Assembly: GCA_017469785.1 (NCBI GenBank)
Contig: JAFUFU010000051.1
Span: 28,512-92,511, forward strand
Source of the DNA: Treponema sp.
Lineage (GTDB): Bacteria; Spirochaetota; Spirochaetia; Treponematales; Treponemataceae
Direction of reading: 5' to 3'
Length of the DNA stretch: 64,000 nucleotides
Shown: in pieces, positions 16,925 through 25,388 of the stretch
Layout of the letters: every line of letters begins with the position of its first letter
How positions within the stretch are numbered: position 1 is the first letter of the stretch
The notes under the pieces: model-generated
Told to the model about the DNA's origin: nothing
The model's input: only the letters and a program-made list of their open reading frames with translations
Databases searched by the model: none
Position numbers and translations under genes: made by a program

Positions 16925-17938
16925 TTATTTTTTCGTGAGTTTTCCGTTTTCAAAAATCAGGTTTGCTTCTTTTAGATATGCCTCCGGAATTGTGATTCCG
17001 CAATTTTTGGCGGCGTCAAGATCGAAGAGCAAATCGCTGTCGCTGGGGTCCGTCATGAATCTTACAGGAATCTCACTGGGCTTTTCGCCTTTGAGGATTC
17101 TGAGGACCATTTCTCCTGTAGCGCGTCCTGCCTTGTAATAGTTGAAGCCGCTGGCGATAAGACAACCACCGTCCTTAGCGCCGGTAACATCTCCAGAGAA
17201 AATCGGCTTTTTTGCCTCGCCGAAAACCTGCTTTACGGCAGAAAGGGCGCTGAATACGGTGTTGTCCGTGGTGAGATAAAGGCCGTCAACGCGGGAAATG
17301 ATTGTCTCGGCAGCCTGTTTGACTTCGCTTGAATTGGTGATTGCCTGAGTGACAAGATTCAAGCCCGCAAGCTCGCAACCGCGTTTTACAAGTTCCAAAG
17401 AGGAAACTGAATTTGCCTCGTTGCTGGTGTAGATGTAGCCTAAGGTTTTGATTCCAGTGAGTTCCTTGAAGAGAAGAATGTGCTGTTCCGTTGGAATCGC
17501 GTCGCTCATACCTGTGACATTACCTTCGCCGTGGTCGAGAGAAGTGACAAGGCCTGCCCCCAAAGGATCGGTAACAGTGCCGAATACAATTGGAATATCG
17601 TCAATGGTGTTTGCCATTGCGAGGGCTACAGGAGTGGCGATTCCGACAGCCACGTCAACACGCTCGTCCTTGTATTTGAGGGCGATTTGAGTAGCCGTGT
17701 TTGGGTCGCCGTTGGCATTCTGCAAGTCGAAAGTAGCTTTTACATTGTTCTCGTTCAAGATATCGATGATTCCCTGCTCTACCGAGTCAAGGGCGACATG
17801 CTGCACGATTTTCGCAATACCAATTTTGTAGGATTTTTCACCGATGTCGCTTGCGGCGGAAGTTTTTTTGTTGCAGCCGATGATTGCAAAAAGCGCAATG
17901 ACTGATGCAAATACGGCAAGTGATTTTGTAGCTTTCAT
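16925..17938 (-). CDS. ABC transporter substrate-binding lipoprotein (TrpX-like, ABC_sub_bind family)
   Basis: This 337-residue protein has a lipoprotein signal ending IIGC (Cys at about 22) and then the two lobes of the ABC_sub_bind family (PF04392): YKIGIAKIVQHVALD, GIATPVALAMAN, IPIVFGTVTDPLGAGLV, NVTGMSDAIPTEQHI and GLYLTTDNTVFSALSAV. Relatives such as streptococcal TrpX bind aromatic amino acids. The start at ATG 17938 has a GAGGT site. The cognate permease (18971) and ATPase (23102) lie nearby on the other strand and are separated from each other by an island. The ligand is inferred from family only and could be another amino acid or small molecule. Confidence 0.88.
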   Translation of the reverse strand: MKATKSLAVFASVIALFAIIGCNKKTSAASDIGEKSYKIGIAKIVQHVALDSVEQGIIDILNENNVKATFDLQNANGDPNTATQIALKYKDERVDVAVGIATPVALAMANTIDDIPIVFGTVTDPLGAGLVTSLDHGEGNVTGMSDAIPTEQHILLFKELTGIKTLGYIYTSNEANSVSSLELVKRGCELAGLNLVTQAITNSSEVKQAAETIISRVDGLYLTTDNTVFSALSAVKQVFGEAKKPIFSGDVTGAKDGGCLIASGFNYYKAGRATGEMVLRILKGEKPSEIPVRFMTDPSDSDLLFDLDAAKNCGITIPEAYLKEANLIFENGKLTKK

Positions 17939-18034
17939 TTTTAGTACCTCAAAAAGATTATTTTCAGGAAGATGTTACTATAAAAAGAAACAAATTGTCA
18001 AGATAAATTCATTTGCCTTTTGCGTTCCTATCGG

Positions 18035-18040
18035 TATAAT
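18035..18040 (+). promoter_or_regulatory. -10 hexamer 6 nt before the hydrolase ATG
   Basis: Perfect TATAAT, then six A, then ATG 18047. TTGCCT at 18013-18018 is a possible -35. No Shine-Dalgarno is present, so a leaderless mRNA is likely. Confidence 0.65.
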
Positions 18041-18046
18041 AAAAAA

Positions 18047-18967
18047 ATGTTTAATTTGAAAGTTCGCCTGCAGGCCCATAAGATCCGCAAGGCTTTTGGC
18101 AGCTCAGACAGAAAGCGTGATGCCGGCAAAACCACTCCAAACGACATCTGCCGCTACGACAATATTCTCTACGGATGTGATTTGAAATTCAAAAAATGGC
18201 AGCTTCTAGACGTATACCGACCAAAAGATTCTGACGGGCTTCTGCCTGTGATTGTCATCGTCCATGGCGGCGGCTGGGTCTACGGAGACAAAGATGTATA
18301 TCAGTTTTACGGAATGAGCCTTGCACAGCGAGGATTCGCGGTCGTAAACTATTCTTACAGGCTCGCTCCAGAAGCACAGTTTCCATCTTCGATGCGCGAC
18401 ACAGAGGCAGTCTTTCAATGGATAAGCGAAAACGCACAGAAATATGGATTTGACACACAGAATGTTTTCGCAGTCGGTGATTCGGCAGGCGGCCACTTGC
18501 TTTCGCTCTATGCCAGCGCGGTCACAAATCCAGCCTATGCAGAAAATTTTCCATTCATAAAAGAAAAGCCGCTTGTTCTGAGAGCCATCGCGCTCAACTG
18601 CGGAAAATACAAATTAGATGCAGAAGTAAACGCTGACTCACCGTCAGTTCAGCTCGTGAAGGCCCTCATGCCGGGTGGCGGCACAAGCGAGGAATTACAT
18701 CTAATTGACGGAACAGCACACGTCACAAAAGACTTTCCACCAGCCTTCATCATGACTTGCCAGGGAGATTTTCTTCTCACACAGGCACCGCTCATGACAG
18801 CCGCTCTTGAAAAAGCCGGCGCAAAACACGAATACCGCTGCTACGGAAGTCAGGAAAAACCACTTTGGCACGTATTTCATTGTGATCCAGCGCTGAAAGA
18901 AGCAGCCATCTGCAACGATGAAGAAAGCGACTTTTTCAAAAAATTCATTTCCAAAGGAACAAAGTAA
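18047..18967 (+). CDS. Alpha/beta hydrolase, esterase/lipase (HSL-like)
   Basis: I start at ATG 18047, giving 306 residues; the TTG at 18020 overlaps the promoter and is rejected. HGGGW near residue 83 is the oxyanion-hole motif of the hormone-sensitive-lipase group, GDSAGG carries the nucleophile Ser, FIMTCQGDFLL carries the likely acid, and PLWHVFH carries the catalytic His. No signal peptide is seen, so it is probably cytoplasmic and acts on short acyl or acetyl esters. It ends 3 bp before the permease gene and so belongs to the same transcript, but I see no direct functional link to transport. Confidence 0.88.
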   Translation: MFNLKVRLQAHKIRKAFGSSDRKRDAGKTTPNDICRYDNILYGCDLKFKKWQLLDVYRPKDSDGLLPVIVIVHGGGWVYGDKDVYQFYGMSLAQRGFAVVNYSYRLAPEAQFPSSMRDTEAVFQWISENAQKYGFDTQNVFAVGDSAGGHLLSLYASAVTNPAYAENFPFIKEKPLVLRAIALNCGKYKLDAEVNADSPSVQLVKALMPGGGTSEELHLIDGTAHVTKDFPPAFIMTCQGDFLLTQAPLMTAALEKAGAKHEYRCYGSQEKPLWHVFHCDPALKEAAICNDEESDFFKKFISKGTK

Positions 18968-18970
18968 TTT

Positions 18971-19888
18971 ATGATTCAAGGCATTTTAATCGAAGGATTG
19001 ATTTTCGGCATTATGGTTTTGGGCGTGTTCATGACTTTCCGCGTCCTGAATTTCTGCGATATGACTGTGGACGGCTCTTTTCCAATGGGAGCCTGCGTGC
19101 TTGCCGCCTGTCTCACTCACGGCATTTCTCCAGCTCCTGCCCTTCTGATTGTCTTTTTGGCGGGGCTTTTGGCAGGGCTTTGCACCACGGTGATTTACAC
19201 CAAGCTCCGCATCCCCGACTTACTGGCCGGTATTCTGATGATGACCATGCTCTATTCGGTGAACCTGCGGATCATGTCCAATCAGGCCAATGTGTCTTTT
19301 TTGCGGATTCCGACCATTTTTTCTTCAATCAAAGAATTCATGAAAGCTAGCCTGCCTGCCCTCTCTCCTGACTGGGGAATCGTCTTTTTTCTGGTGATTT
19401 TTGTCGGTCTTCTGCTGGTGATTTTGAATCTCTTTTTCTCCACGGATTTCGGCCTCACCATGGGAGCTTTGGGAAGCAATCCTCAGATGGTAATCTCTCA
19501 GGGAGTTGATCCGCGGATTGTGAGGGGCGTTGGAATCTGCTTCGGCGACGGACTTGCGGCCTTGAGCGGCGCTCTTTTTGCCATGTATTCGGGATTTGCC
19601 GATGTGGGAAGCGGAAGCGGTGTGGTGGTTTCGGGCCTGGCCTCCCTTATGCTGGGAGAATTTATAATCCGCTCGAATAAAATCGGCTGGCAGACCTTCC
19701 GCGTGATTTTAGGCTCAATTATCTACCGCGCCCTCATGTTCCTTGCCCGCCGCTACGGCTACAACATCGGAATGAACGCCAACGACCTCAAGCTGATTAC
19801 GGGTCTTATGATTATCGTCTGCCTGATTGTCGCAAAGAAAGATGTGGTGGGCTACTTTAAGGCACATTTGAAACGAGCGGAAAAATAA
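18971..19888 (+). CDS. ABC transporter permease (TrpY-like, BPD_transp_2 family)
   Basis: The 305-residue integral membrane protein has about eight hydrophobic segments and the family words VDGSFPMGACV, LAGILMMTMLYSVNLRIM, TDFGLTMGALGSNPQM and the cytoplasmic loop GICFGDGLAALSGALFAMYSGFADVGSG. It matches the single permease of TrpXYZ-type importers. It is three bases after the hydrolase gene. The matching ATPase is at 23102, with restriction-type genes in between, so the original operon seems to have been interrupted. Confidence 0.88.
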   Translation: MIQGILIEGLIFGIMVLGVFMTFRVLNFCDMTVDGSFPMGACVLAACLTHGISPAPALLIVFLAGLLAGLCTTVIYTKLRIPDLLAGILMMTMLYSVNLRIMSNQANVSFLRIPTIFSSIKEFMKASLPALSPDWGIVFFLVIFVGLLLVILNLFFSTDFGLTMGALGSNPQMVISQGVDPRIVRGVGICFGDGLAALSGALFAMYSGFADVGSGSGVVVSGLASLMLGEFIIRSNKIGWQTFRVILGSIIYRALMFLARRYGYNIGMNANDLKLITGLMIIVCLIVAKKDVVGYFKAHLKRAEK

Positions 19889-19933
19889 CCGCTTCTCAAT
19901 CAGCAGAAAGTGGAAAAAACTCGTAAAAACTGA

Positions 19934-19939
19934 TATATT
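19934..19939 (+). promoter_or_regulatory. -10 hexamer 6 nt before the methyltransferase ATG
   Basis: TATATT ends 6 nt before ATG 19946. There is no Shine-Dalgarno, so a leaderless start is likely for the first gene of the island. Confidence 0.5.
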
Positions 19940-19945
19940 TTAGAT

Positions 19946-21082
19946 ATGGCACAGAACAAGGATTTGAATCAGGCTAAAGCTCAGAAAAACGACGAATTCT
20001 ATACTCAGCTTTCCGACATCGAAAACGAGATGAGGCATTATCGCTCTCATTTCAAGGGAAAGACCGTTTTCTGTAACTGTGATGATCCGTATGAAAGCAA
20101 TTTCTTTAAGTACTTTGCCATATACTTTAATTCATTGGGCTTAAAAAAATTGATTGCGACCTGCTACCGCGGAAGCCCGATTTCTTATACCGAATTGCCG
20201 CTCTTCCCGGAACTTTCGCCAGAGGTAAAAGAAATCCGCCCGCCTTACAAAGCCGTGATTACGGAAGTTGCCGACTATAATAATGACGGTGCCGTAGATT
20301 TGGCTGATGTGGAATGGCTTTTACAGAATAAAAAAAATTCCTGTGAACTTCTGAAAGGCGACGGTGATTTTAGAAGCGATGAGTGTATTGAACTTCTTAA
20401 GGAAGCTGATATTGTCGTCACGAATCCGCCTTTCAGTCTCTTCCGTGAATTTGTCGCACAGCTTATGAAATACGATAAGAAATTCATAATAATCGGAAGC
20501 CAGAACGCGATTCACTATAAAGAGATTTTTCCGCTCATTCAGCAGAACAGGCTTTGGCTTGGCTATGGATTCAATGGTGGAAACGCTTATTTTTCCATTC
20601 CCAAGAGTAAGTCGCGGGATTTTGCGCAGGGCGTATATGACTCAGAAAACGGACTGGTAAAATTCCGAAACTGCGAGTGGTTTACAAATCTGGATGTCGC
20701 AAAACGACACGAAGAAATGATTCTGACAAAAAAATATGTTCCGTCAGATTATCCCAGATACTTTAATTATGACGCAATTGATGTCAGCAGAATAGCAGAT
20801 ATACCGGAAAATTATATGGGAGAAATGGGTGTTCCCGATACTTTTTTGGAACAATACAATCCTGACCAATTTGAGATTATCGGGATTGGAACTGATGTCC
20901 CCAAAACAATGGTGCATACGGTAAACGGAGATGAAATCCAATATATAAAAGATGGCAAAGTCATTTGGTCAACTTCATATACAGTTACTGAACGCAAAGC
21001 CGGCAATTCTTTGAGGCTTGATGATAATGGAAAACCTGGAAAAATGCCGTTTTCGCGTGTAATTATCCGACGAAAACAATAA
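19946..21082 (+). CDS. Adenine-specific DNA methyltransferase, EcoRI family
   Basis: The 378-residue protein resembles the EcoRI methylase family (PF13651), which makes N6-methyladenine. The N-terminal NDEFYTQLSDIENEMRHY, FKGKTVFCNCDDP and ESNFFKYFAIYF blocks are family hallmarks, and TNPPFSLFREF (NPPF at 160-163) is the catalytic motif IV. Residues 110-125 form a dockerin-like calcium loop (DYNNDGAVDLADVEWL), which is odd for an enzyme. The C-terminal third (IGIGTDVPKTM to RVIIRRKQ) is the family's specificity region. The gene interrupts an ABC transporter operon and precedes a DUF262-HNH nuclease by 106 bp. I infer it protects host DNA from that nuclease. Confidence 0.85.
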   Translation: MAQNKDLNQAKAQKNDEFYTQLSDIENEMRHYRSHFKGKTVFCNCDDPYESNFFKYFAIYFNSLGLKKLIATCYRGSPISYTELPLFPELSPEVKEIRPPYKAVITEVADYNNDGAVDLADVEWLLQNKKNSCELLKGDGDFRSDECIELLKEADIVVTNPPFSLFREFVAQLMKYDKKFIIIGSQNAIHYKEIFPLIQQNRLWLGYGFNGGNAYFSIPKSKSRDFAQGVYDSENGLVKFRNCEWFTNLDVAKRHEEMILTKKYVPSDYPRYFNYDAIDVSRIADIPENYMGEMGVPDTFLEQYNPDQFEIIGIGTDVPKTMVHTVNGDEIQYIKDGKVIWSTSYTVTERKAGNSLRLDDNGKPGKMPFSRVIIRRKQ

Positions 21083-21188
21083 AATTCAAAAATTTTTCAA
21101 AAAAATTGATTTTTTTTCCCGTTTACATTGCCGAAAATCACTTTTTTTCGCCTATATATATGTAGAACGAAAAAAGGAGCATAAAAAT

Positions 21189-22280
21189 ATGAAAATTGAA
21201 CTTCATGAAATCACTGTACGGGAAGTAGCTGAAAACTATTCTGACAATGCCGAAAACGGAGTTATCGGTTATAACGGACGGCTGAATATCCGTCCTGCAT
21301 TTCAGCGGGAATTTATCTACAAAGAAAAGCAGAGAAATGAAGTCATAAAAACTGTGCAAAAAGGCTTTCCCCTCAATGTCATGTACTGGGTTAAAAATGA
21401 TGATGGTAATTTTGAGTTGCTTGATGGTCAGCAAAGAACAATAAGCCTTTGTCAGTATGTGAATGATGATTTCTCTCTTGACCACCGGGCATTCTCGAAT
21501 CTCACAAAAACTGAGCAGGAACAGATATTAAGTTACAAACTGATGATTTATATCTGCGAGGGCAATGACCGTGAGAAATTAGACTGGTTCAAGACAATCA
21601 ACATTGCCGGCGAACAGCTGACAAACCAAGAGCTTTGCAACGCAATGTACACAGGCGAATGGCTTTATGAGGCAAAACGCTATTTTTCAAAAACAACTTG
21701 TCCTGCATGGCAAATCGCCGAAAAATATCTGAGCGGGTCTGCAATTCGTCAGGACTATCTTGAAACGGCTCTCCGCTGGATTTCTGCCCGTGACGGCATT
21801 GAAATCGAAGATTATATGTCCGCCCATCAGCACGACGCAAACTGCAACGAACTTTGGCTTTACTTCAAATCTGTCATCGACTGGCTGCAGGTAATTTTCC
21901 CGAATTACCGCAAGGAAATGAAAGGCCGGGACTGGGGCGTTCTCTTCAACAAATACGGCAAAAATCAGTATGATGCAAAAACTCTTGAAGCACGAATCGT
22001 TGAGCTTATGGAAGATGATGATGTCACCAACAACGGCGGAATCTACGAGTATCTTCTGGGCGGAGAAGAAAAACTCCTTTCAATCCGTTCGTTCACTCCA
22101 AAAATGGCAAGGGCAGCTTTTGAGAGGCAAAAGGGCATTTGTCCTAAATGCGGTAAAAGTTTTAAAATCGAACAGATGCAGGCAGATCACATTACACCGT
22201 GGAGTAAGGGCGGAAAAACACTCGCCGAAAACTGCCAGATGCTTTGCGCTGACTGCAACAGGCGAAAAAGTAATGTGTAA
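21189..22280 (+). CDS. DUF262 NTPase-type protein fused to an HNH nuclease
   Basis: This 363-residue protein has an N-terminal DUF262 domain: AFQREFIYKEKQRNEVI and LLDGQQRT (DGQQR at 79-83), the nucleotide-binding signature also found in GmrS and BrxU. At the C-terminus is a compact Cys4 HNH nuclease: CPKC at 318-321, the DH pair at 333-334, N348, CADCN at 353-357 and K360. The usual GmrD DUF1524 domain is absent. A strong AAAGGAG site precedes ATG 21189. The pairing with an EcoRI-family methyltransferase suggests a compact restriction-modification system in which DUF262 senses or gates cleavage. The activity is inferred from domains only. Confidence 0.88.
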   Translation: MKIELHEITVREVAENYSDNAENGVIGYNGRLNIRPAFQREFIYKEKQRNEVIKTVQKGFPLNVMYWVKNDDGNFELLDGQQRTISLCQYVNDDFSLDHRAFSNLTKTEQEQILSYKLMIYICEGNDREKLDWFKTINIAGEQLTNQELCNAMYTGEWLYEAKRYFSKTTCPAWQIAEKYLSGSAIRQDYLETALRWISARDGIEIEDYMSAHQHDANCNELWLYFKSVIDWLQVIFPNYRKEMKGRDWGVLFNKYGKNQYDAKTLEARIVELMEDDDVTNNGGIYEYLLGGEEKLLSIRSFTPKMARAAFERQKGICPKCGKSFKIEQMQADHITPWSKGGKTLAENCQMLCADCNRRKSNV

Positions 22281-22459
22281 TCATCTCCATGACGGAAAGT
22301 GAAGTTGTGGCGGACTTGTTTTTAGTTTTCAGAAAAGTAAGTCTTTCAAAATCCCCGCCCCACGCATTTGAAACTTCACCGAATATCCACTATGATTTAA
22401 CAAATGGTACAGGTGAAAAAGCATGATTTTAGGCTACTCTGGGATATTTAAGTAGATTT

Positions 22460-23053
22460 TTGTCAAAATATGCACTAACCTACACAGTGCGTATGAAGCA
22501 GAAAAAGCGATTTGGAGAAATTGTTAGCCCTTGGATTGTAAAACTGGCAAAAGAGACCGGATTTGAAATCGAAGGATACAAACATAAAATTACAGAAGAT
22601 TTTGAACGACATGTTTTAAAACAGCATGGAAACGAAGGAATAGAGTCTGCACGAGGTCAAATTGCTGTAACCCAGGAAGATTTGCAAAATATTGATAATA
22701 TTATGAACGCACCAGATATAGCAGTTGCAGGAATATTCAAAAACGGAAGTCCAAGAATAATTCTTGTGAAAAACACGGAGCATGGAAGCATCTTGGTAGA
22801 AGAAATTTTGGGTGGAAAACGGAACAAGGCTTTGAATGCGAAAATTTTTTGGATTGTAAGGAAAAACGTTGATGCCAAACGAATAAAAGAAATTCTTAAA
22901 AATACAAGGGGATATGATATTTCAAAAATAAAAATTGCTACCGCGACAGATGCCAACTCTGCTTTGTACTCAGCACAATCTGCTGAGGGTGGCGGCAACC
23001 TCCACCGACACGGTAGCCAACAAGCAAAGAAAAGCGAATGCCATTCTTTGTGA
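22460..23053 (+). CDS. Phage-barnase/EndoU-type nuclease domain remnant (PBECR-like)
   Basis: The 197-codon frame starts at a weak TTG (22460) or at ATG 22493, with no convincing ribosome site. EDFERHVLKQHGNE, SARGQIAVTQEDLQNI, NAPDIAVAG, PRIILVKNTEHGSILVEE and NAKIFWIVRKN match the nuclease domains found at the C-termini of phage head-morphogenesis and polymorphic-toxin proteins. The natural N-terminal carrier is missing. Near 22980 the family-like sequence seems to change frame: frame three reads TDTVANKQRKANAILCDSNIPQN, which looks more like a genuine phage-protein tail than the Gly/His/Ser-rich end of this frame. I infer a truncated, possibly frameshifted relic carried into the island. 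Confidence 0.55.
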   Translation: MSKYALTYTVRMKQKKRFGEIVSPWIVKLAKETGFEIEGYKHKITEDFERHVLKQHGNEGIESARGQIAVTQEDLQNIDNIMNAPDIAVAGIFKNGSPRIILVKNTEHGSILVEEILGGKRNKALNAKIFWIVRKNVDAKRIKEILKNTRGYDISKIKIATATDANSALYSAQSAEGGGNLHRHGSQQAKKSECHSL

Positions 23054-23101
23054 TTCAAATATACCACAAAATATCATAAAGTCAATAGAGGAAAAACAAT
23101 C

Positions 23102-23905
23102 ATGCTTACACTTTCAAACATCGGAATCACTTTCAACGCGAACACTCCTGACGAGAATACCGCGCTTAAAAACATAAACCTTCACATAAATCGGGGCGAT
23201 TTTATCACGGTGATTGGCTCTAACGGTGCGGGAAAATCTACCCTTTACAACATCATTGCCGGTACATTGAAGCCCACCACTGGCACGATTCTGCTCACGG
23301 CGAAAGAGGGCGAGGAGCCTAAAAACATCACCGGCGACGCCGAGTACAAGCGGGCGCGTTACATCGGACGTATTTTCCAGAATCCGCTTTTGGGAACGGC
23401 AGGCAAAATGAGCCTTGAAGACAACATGATGATTTGCTACAAAAAAGGCTTTAAGGGCCTTAAGATTTCCCTCAACAACAAAATGCGGGATTATTTCCGG
23501 GAGCAGCTGAAAGTGCTGAACATGGGCCTGGAAAACCGCCTCAACGACAATGTGGAGCTTTTTTCTGGCGGGCAAAGGCAGGCTCTCACCCTTTTGATGG
23601 CCGTTATGAGTAAGCCAAGCCTTCTTCTTTTGGACGAGCACACGGCCGCCCTTGACCCGACAAATGCCGCAATCATCATGGATTTGACCCGCCGCTTTGC
23701 CCAGGAATACAATCTTACGGTCATGATGGTCACTCACAACATGCAGCATGCTTTGGATTTCGGAAACCGCCTGATTATGATGAACAAGGGCGAAATCATC
23801 AGCGACATTTCCGGCCAAGAAAAAAAAGAGCTGACGATGGATTCAATCGTCGAGCTCTTCAAGAAAATCAAAGTGAACAATGATAATATAATGCTGAATG
23901 CATAA
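23102..23905 (+). CDS. ABC transporter ATP-binding protein (TrpZ-like)
   Basis: This 267-residue ATPase energises the importer whose binding protein is at 16925 and permease at 18971. Walker A is GSNGAGKST (residues 39-47), the Q-loop region reads IFQNPLLGTAG, the signature is LFSGGQRQAL, and Walker B with the D-loop is LLLLDEHTAALDP. MMVTHNMQHAL carries the switch His. AGAGG precedes ATG 23102. It sits directly after the nuclease remnant, so the island lies between the two membrane-transport genes. Whether it still has its own promoter is uncertain. Confidence 0.92.
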   Translation: MLTLSNIGITFNANTPDENTALKNINLHINRGDFITVIGSNGAGKSTLYNIIAGTLKPTTGTILLTAKEGEEPKNITGDAEYKRARYIGRIFQNPLLGTAGKMSLEDNMMICYKKGFKGLKISLNNKMRDYFREQLKVLNMGLENRLNDNVELFSGGQRQALTLLMAVMSKPSLLLLDEHTAALDPTNAAIIMDLTRRFAQEYNLTVMMVTHNMQHALDFGNRLIMMNKGEIISDISGQEKKELTMDSIVELFKKIKVNNDNIMLNA

Positions 23906-23963
23906 TTCATAATGCAAAATGAGGACAAGCAACGCGATGTCTTGTAAGGCAATTATGAATTAT
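23902..23963. repeat. AT-rich inverted repeat between convergent genes
   Basis: ATAATTCATAAT (23902-23913) is perfectly inverted at 23952-23963 around a 38-base centre. Similar TGCATTATAAATTATGCATT words lie at 29135-29157. It could act as a weak two-way transcription stop between trpZ-like and DUF1015 genes, but lacks a T-run. Confidence 0.5.
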
Positions 23964-23980
23964 ACATTATGAGCTGTGCA

Positions 23981-25300
23981 TTAGAACAACTTTCTTGCTT
24001 CCACATAGAAGCGCTTTTCGCTGGCTTCTCCCATGCTGAATGATTTTCGCGGGAGAACGCCTCGGCTGTTAATCGTGGCGAAGAAGCTGTCTTTTGCGAT
24101 TGGCGGTAAGAGGATTGAGACGGCATTTTCTTTGTGCCCAAGCTTTACCACGTCGTCAGTTCCGTGAATGTAGTCGATGTCGTTCTTTTTGTCCTTTGAA
24201 TTTGCGTCCAAGTATTCGTCCAAAACAGGCTGCAGGGCGGCAATGGCCAAATCGGTGATTTCAGTTTCCAAAGCACAGAGTTTTTCTTTGCCGCCTATAG
24301 TGGTTATAAATCCATAGCGTGCGCCTTTTGCTTTTTTGTCAGCGACGAAATCTTCCAGTTCTTTTTCAGAGGCAAATGATTTTAATTCTCCGCCAAGTTT
24401 TTCTTCGATAAAGAGAATGAGTTTTCCAGCATCCTGATTGAAAATGACACGGTGAATCGGCTCGAAAGTCAGCCCTTCGTCATAAATGTTCACGATTTCG
24501 ACCAGAGCGTAGCGGACAGGGGAATTAATCAAATCATCGCCTGAAAGAGTTTTTTTGTGCTCGTCCCAGACAGCCTTTGCGGTGGCAAGGGAGTGGTTTC
24601 CGTCGCCCACGGCAAAAAGGAAGGTATTTCCGTCTTTGTCAGTGCCGGCCTTGGCAAGGGAAGAAAGGGCAGATTCCAGAAGCGCCTGGGCTTTTTCGCC
24701 TTTCAAAGCCCAGCCCGTGATGTGGCCGGAATTGAGCATCAGCTCGCCGTCGTAAACAGGAGTTTCGCCTTTGGCAAGTTTTCCGGCTCCGCCCACAAGC
24801 TCGTCCTTCGGGTCGTTTGCCAGCAGCATGATGTGGGGAAGCTCAAGGGCAGCCCCTGTGCGGATTTTCATTCTCGGAGGAATTCGCTCAGGCACGGTGG
24901 CTTCCGTGGCGCGAATCAGGGTCTTTGAGTCAGGCTTCCACTCGTATTTTTCCAAATCCACCGCCAGAACAAGGCCTTTTCTCGTCCGTCCGTACTCTGT
25001 TTTTCGCTCAATGTAAACGCATTCTTCACCTGAGGTAAAAATCCCTGAGGCAAGGTAAGATTTCATGGTCTCGTGGATTTTTTTGATTCGCGATTCCCCG
25101 TCACCGTCATTCAAATAGACTTCCGGGAAAATCAGATTGAGCGTAGAGGGATTTGCCCCCGCCGCTTCTTTAGCATTTGCCCAATATTCTTTATCCTGCG
25201 TGTACTGGTCGCAGGCAATCACAGACCAAGATTTCAAATCAACAGTTTTTGGCAGCAAGATTTCAGGAATCTGCACGCCGTATTCAGCAAAGTTTTTCAT
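23981..25300 (-). CDS. DUF1015 family protein
   Basis: I start at ATG 25300 for a 439-residue protein; the upstream 20 codons to 25360 overlap the promoter. The sequence shows the DUF1015 signature from the start (GVQIPEILLPKTVDL, VIACDQYTQDKEYW, LIFPEVYLNDGD) and later TFLFAVGDGNHSLATAKAVW with the conserved GDGNHS motif, then YALVEIVNIYDEGLTFEPIHRVI. Homologues often lie near amino-acid metabolism genes, including serine and phosphoglycerate pathways, but no activity is firmly established. A TATAAT with upstream TGC (25310-25315) lies 9 nt before the ATG and there is no Shine-Dalgarno. It is divergent from rpoN with 88 bp between starts. Confidence 0.85.
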   Translation of the reverse strand: MKNFAEYGVQIPEILLPKTVDLKSWSVIACDQYTQDKEYWANAKEAAGANPSTLNLIFPEVYLNDGDGESRIKKIHETMKSYLASGIFTSGEECVYIERKTEYGRTRKGLVLAVDLEKYEWKPDSKTLIRATEATVPERIPPRMKIRTGAALELPHIMLLANDPKDELVGGAGKLAKGETPVYDGELMLNSGHITGWALKGEKAQALLESALSSLAKAGTDKDGNTFLFAVGDGNHSLATAKAVWDEHKKTLSGDDLINSPVRYALVEIVNIYDEGLTFEPIHRVIFNQDAGKLILFIEEKLGGELKSFASEKELEDFVADKKAKGARYGFITTIGGKEKLCALETEITDLAIAALQPVLDEYLDANSKDKKNDIDYIHGTDDVVKLGHKENAVSILLPPIAKDSFFATINSRGVLPRKSFSMGEASEKRFYVEARKLF

Positions 25301-25309
25301 AATGAAAGT

Positions 25310-25315
25310 ATTATA
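25310..25315 (-). promoter_or_regulatory. Extended -10 (TGCTATAAT) of the DUF1015 gene
   Basis: On the minus strand TATAAT, with TGC directly before it, ends 9 nt before ATG 25300. The leader would be very short or absent. Confidence 0.6.
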
Positions 25316-25376
25316 GCACACAAAACGGGGGAAGTCTCCCCTTAAAATCCCCATTTTCAATTTTCCGTTTTCCGTT

Positions 25377-25382
25377 TATAAT
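25377..25382 (+). promoter_or_regulatory. -10 hexamer 6 nt before rpoN ATG
   Basis: Perfect TATAAT, then TTTCTC, then ATG 25389. No ribosome site is visible. The upstream part lies in a TTTTCCGTTTTCC repeat string. Confidence 0.65.
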
Positions 25383-25388
25383 TTTCTC

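Noticed and set aside
20273-20320. Dockerin domain (cellulosome component)
   Set aside because: Only one calcium loop is present, inside a methyltransferase, and no cohesin was found.
23114-23818. Long open frame opposite the TrpZ-like ATPase gene
   Set aside because: It is the antisense shadow of a clear ABC ATPase and has no domain of its own.
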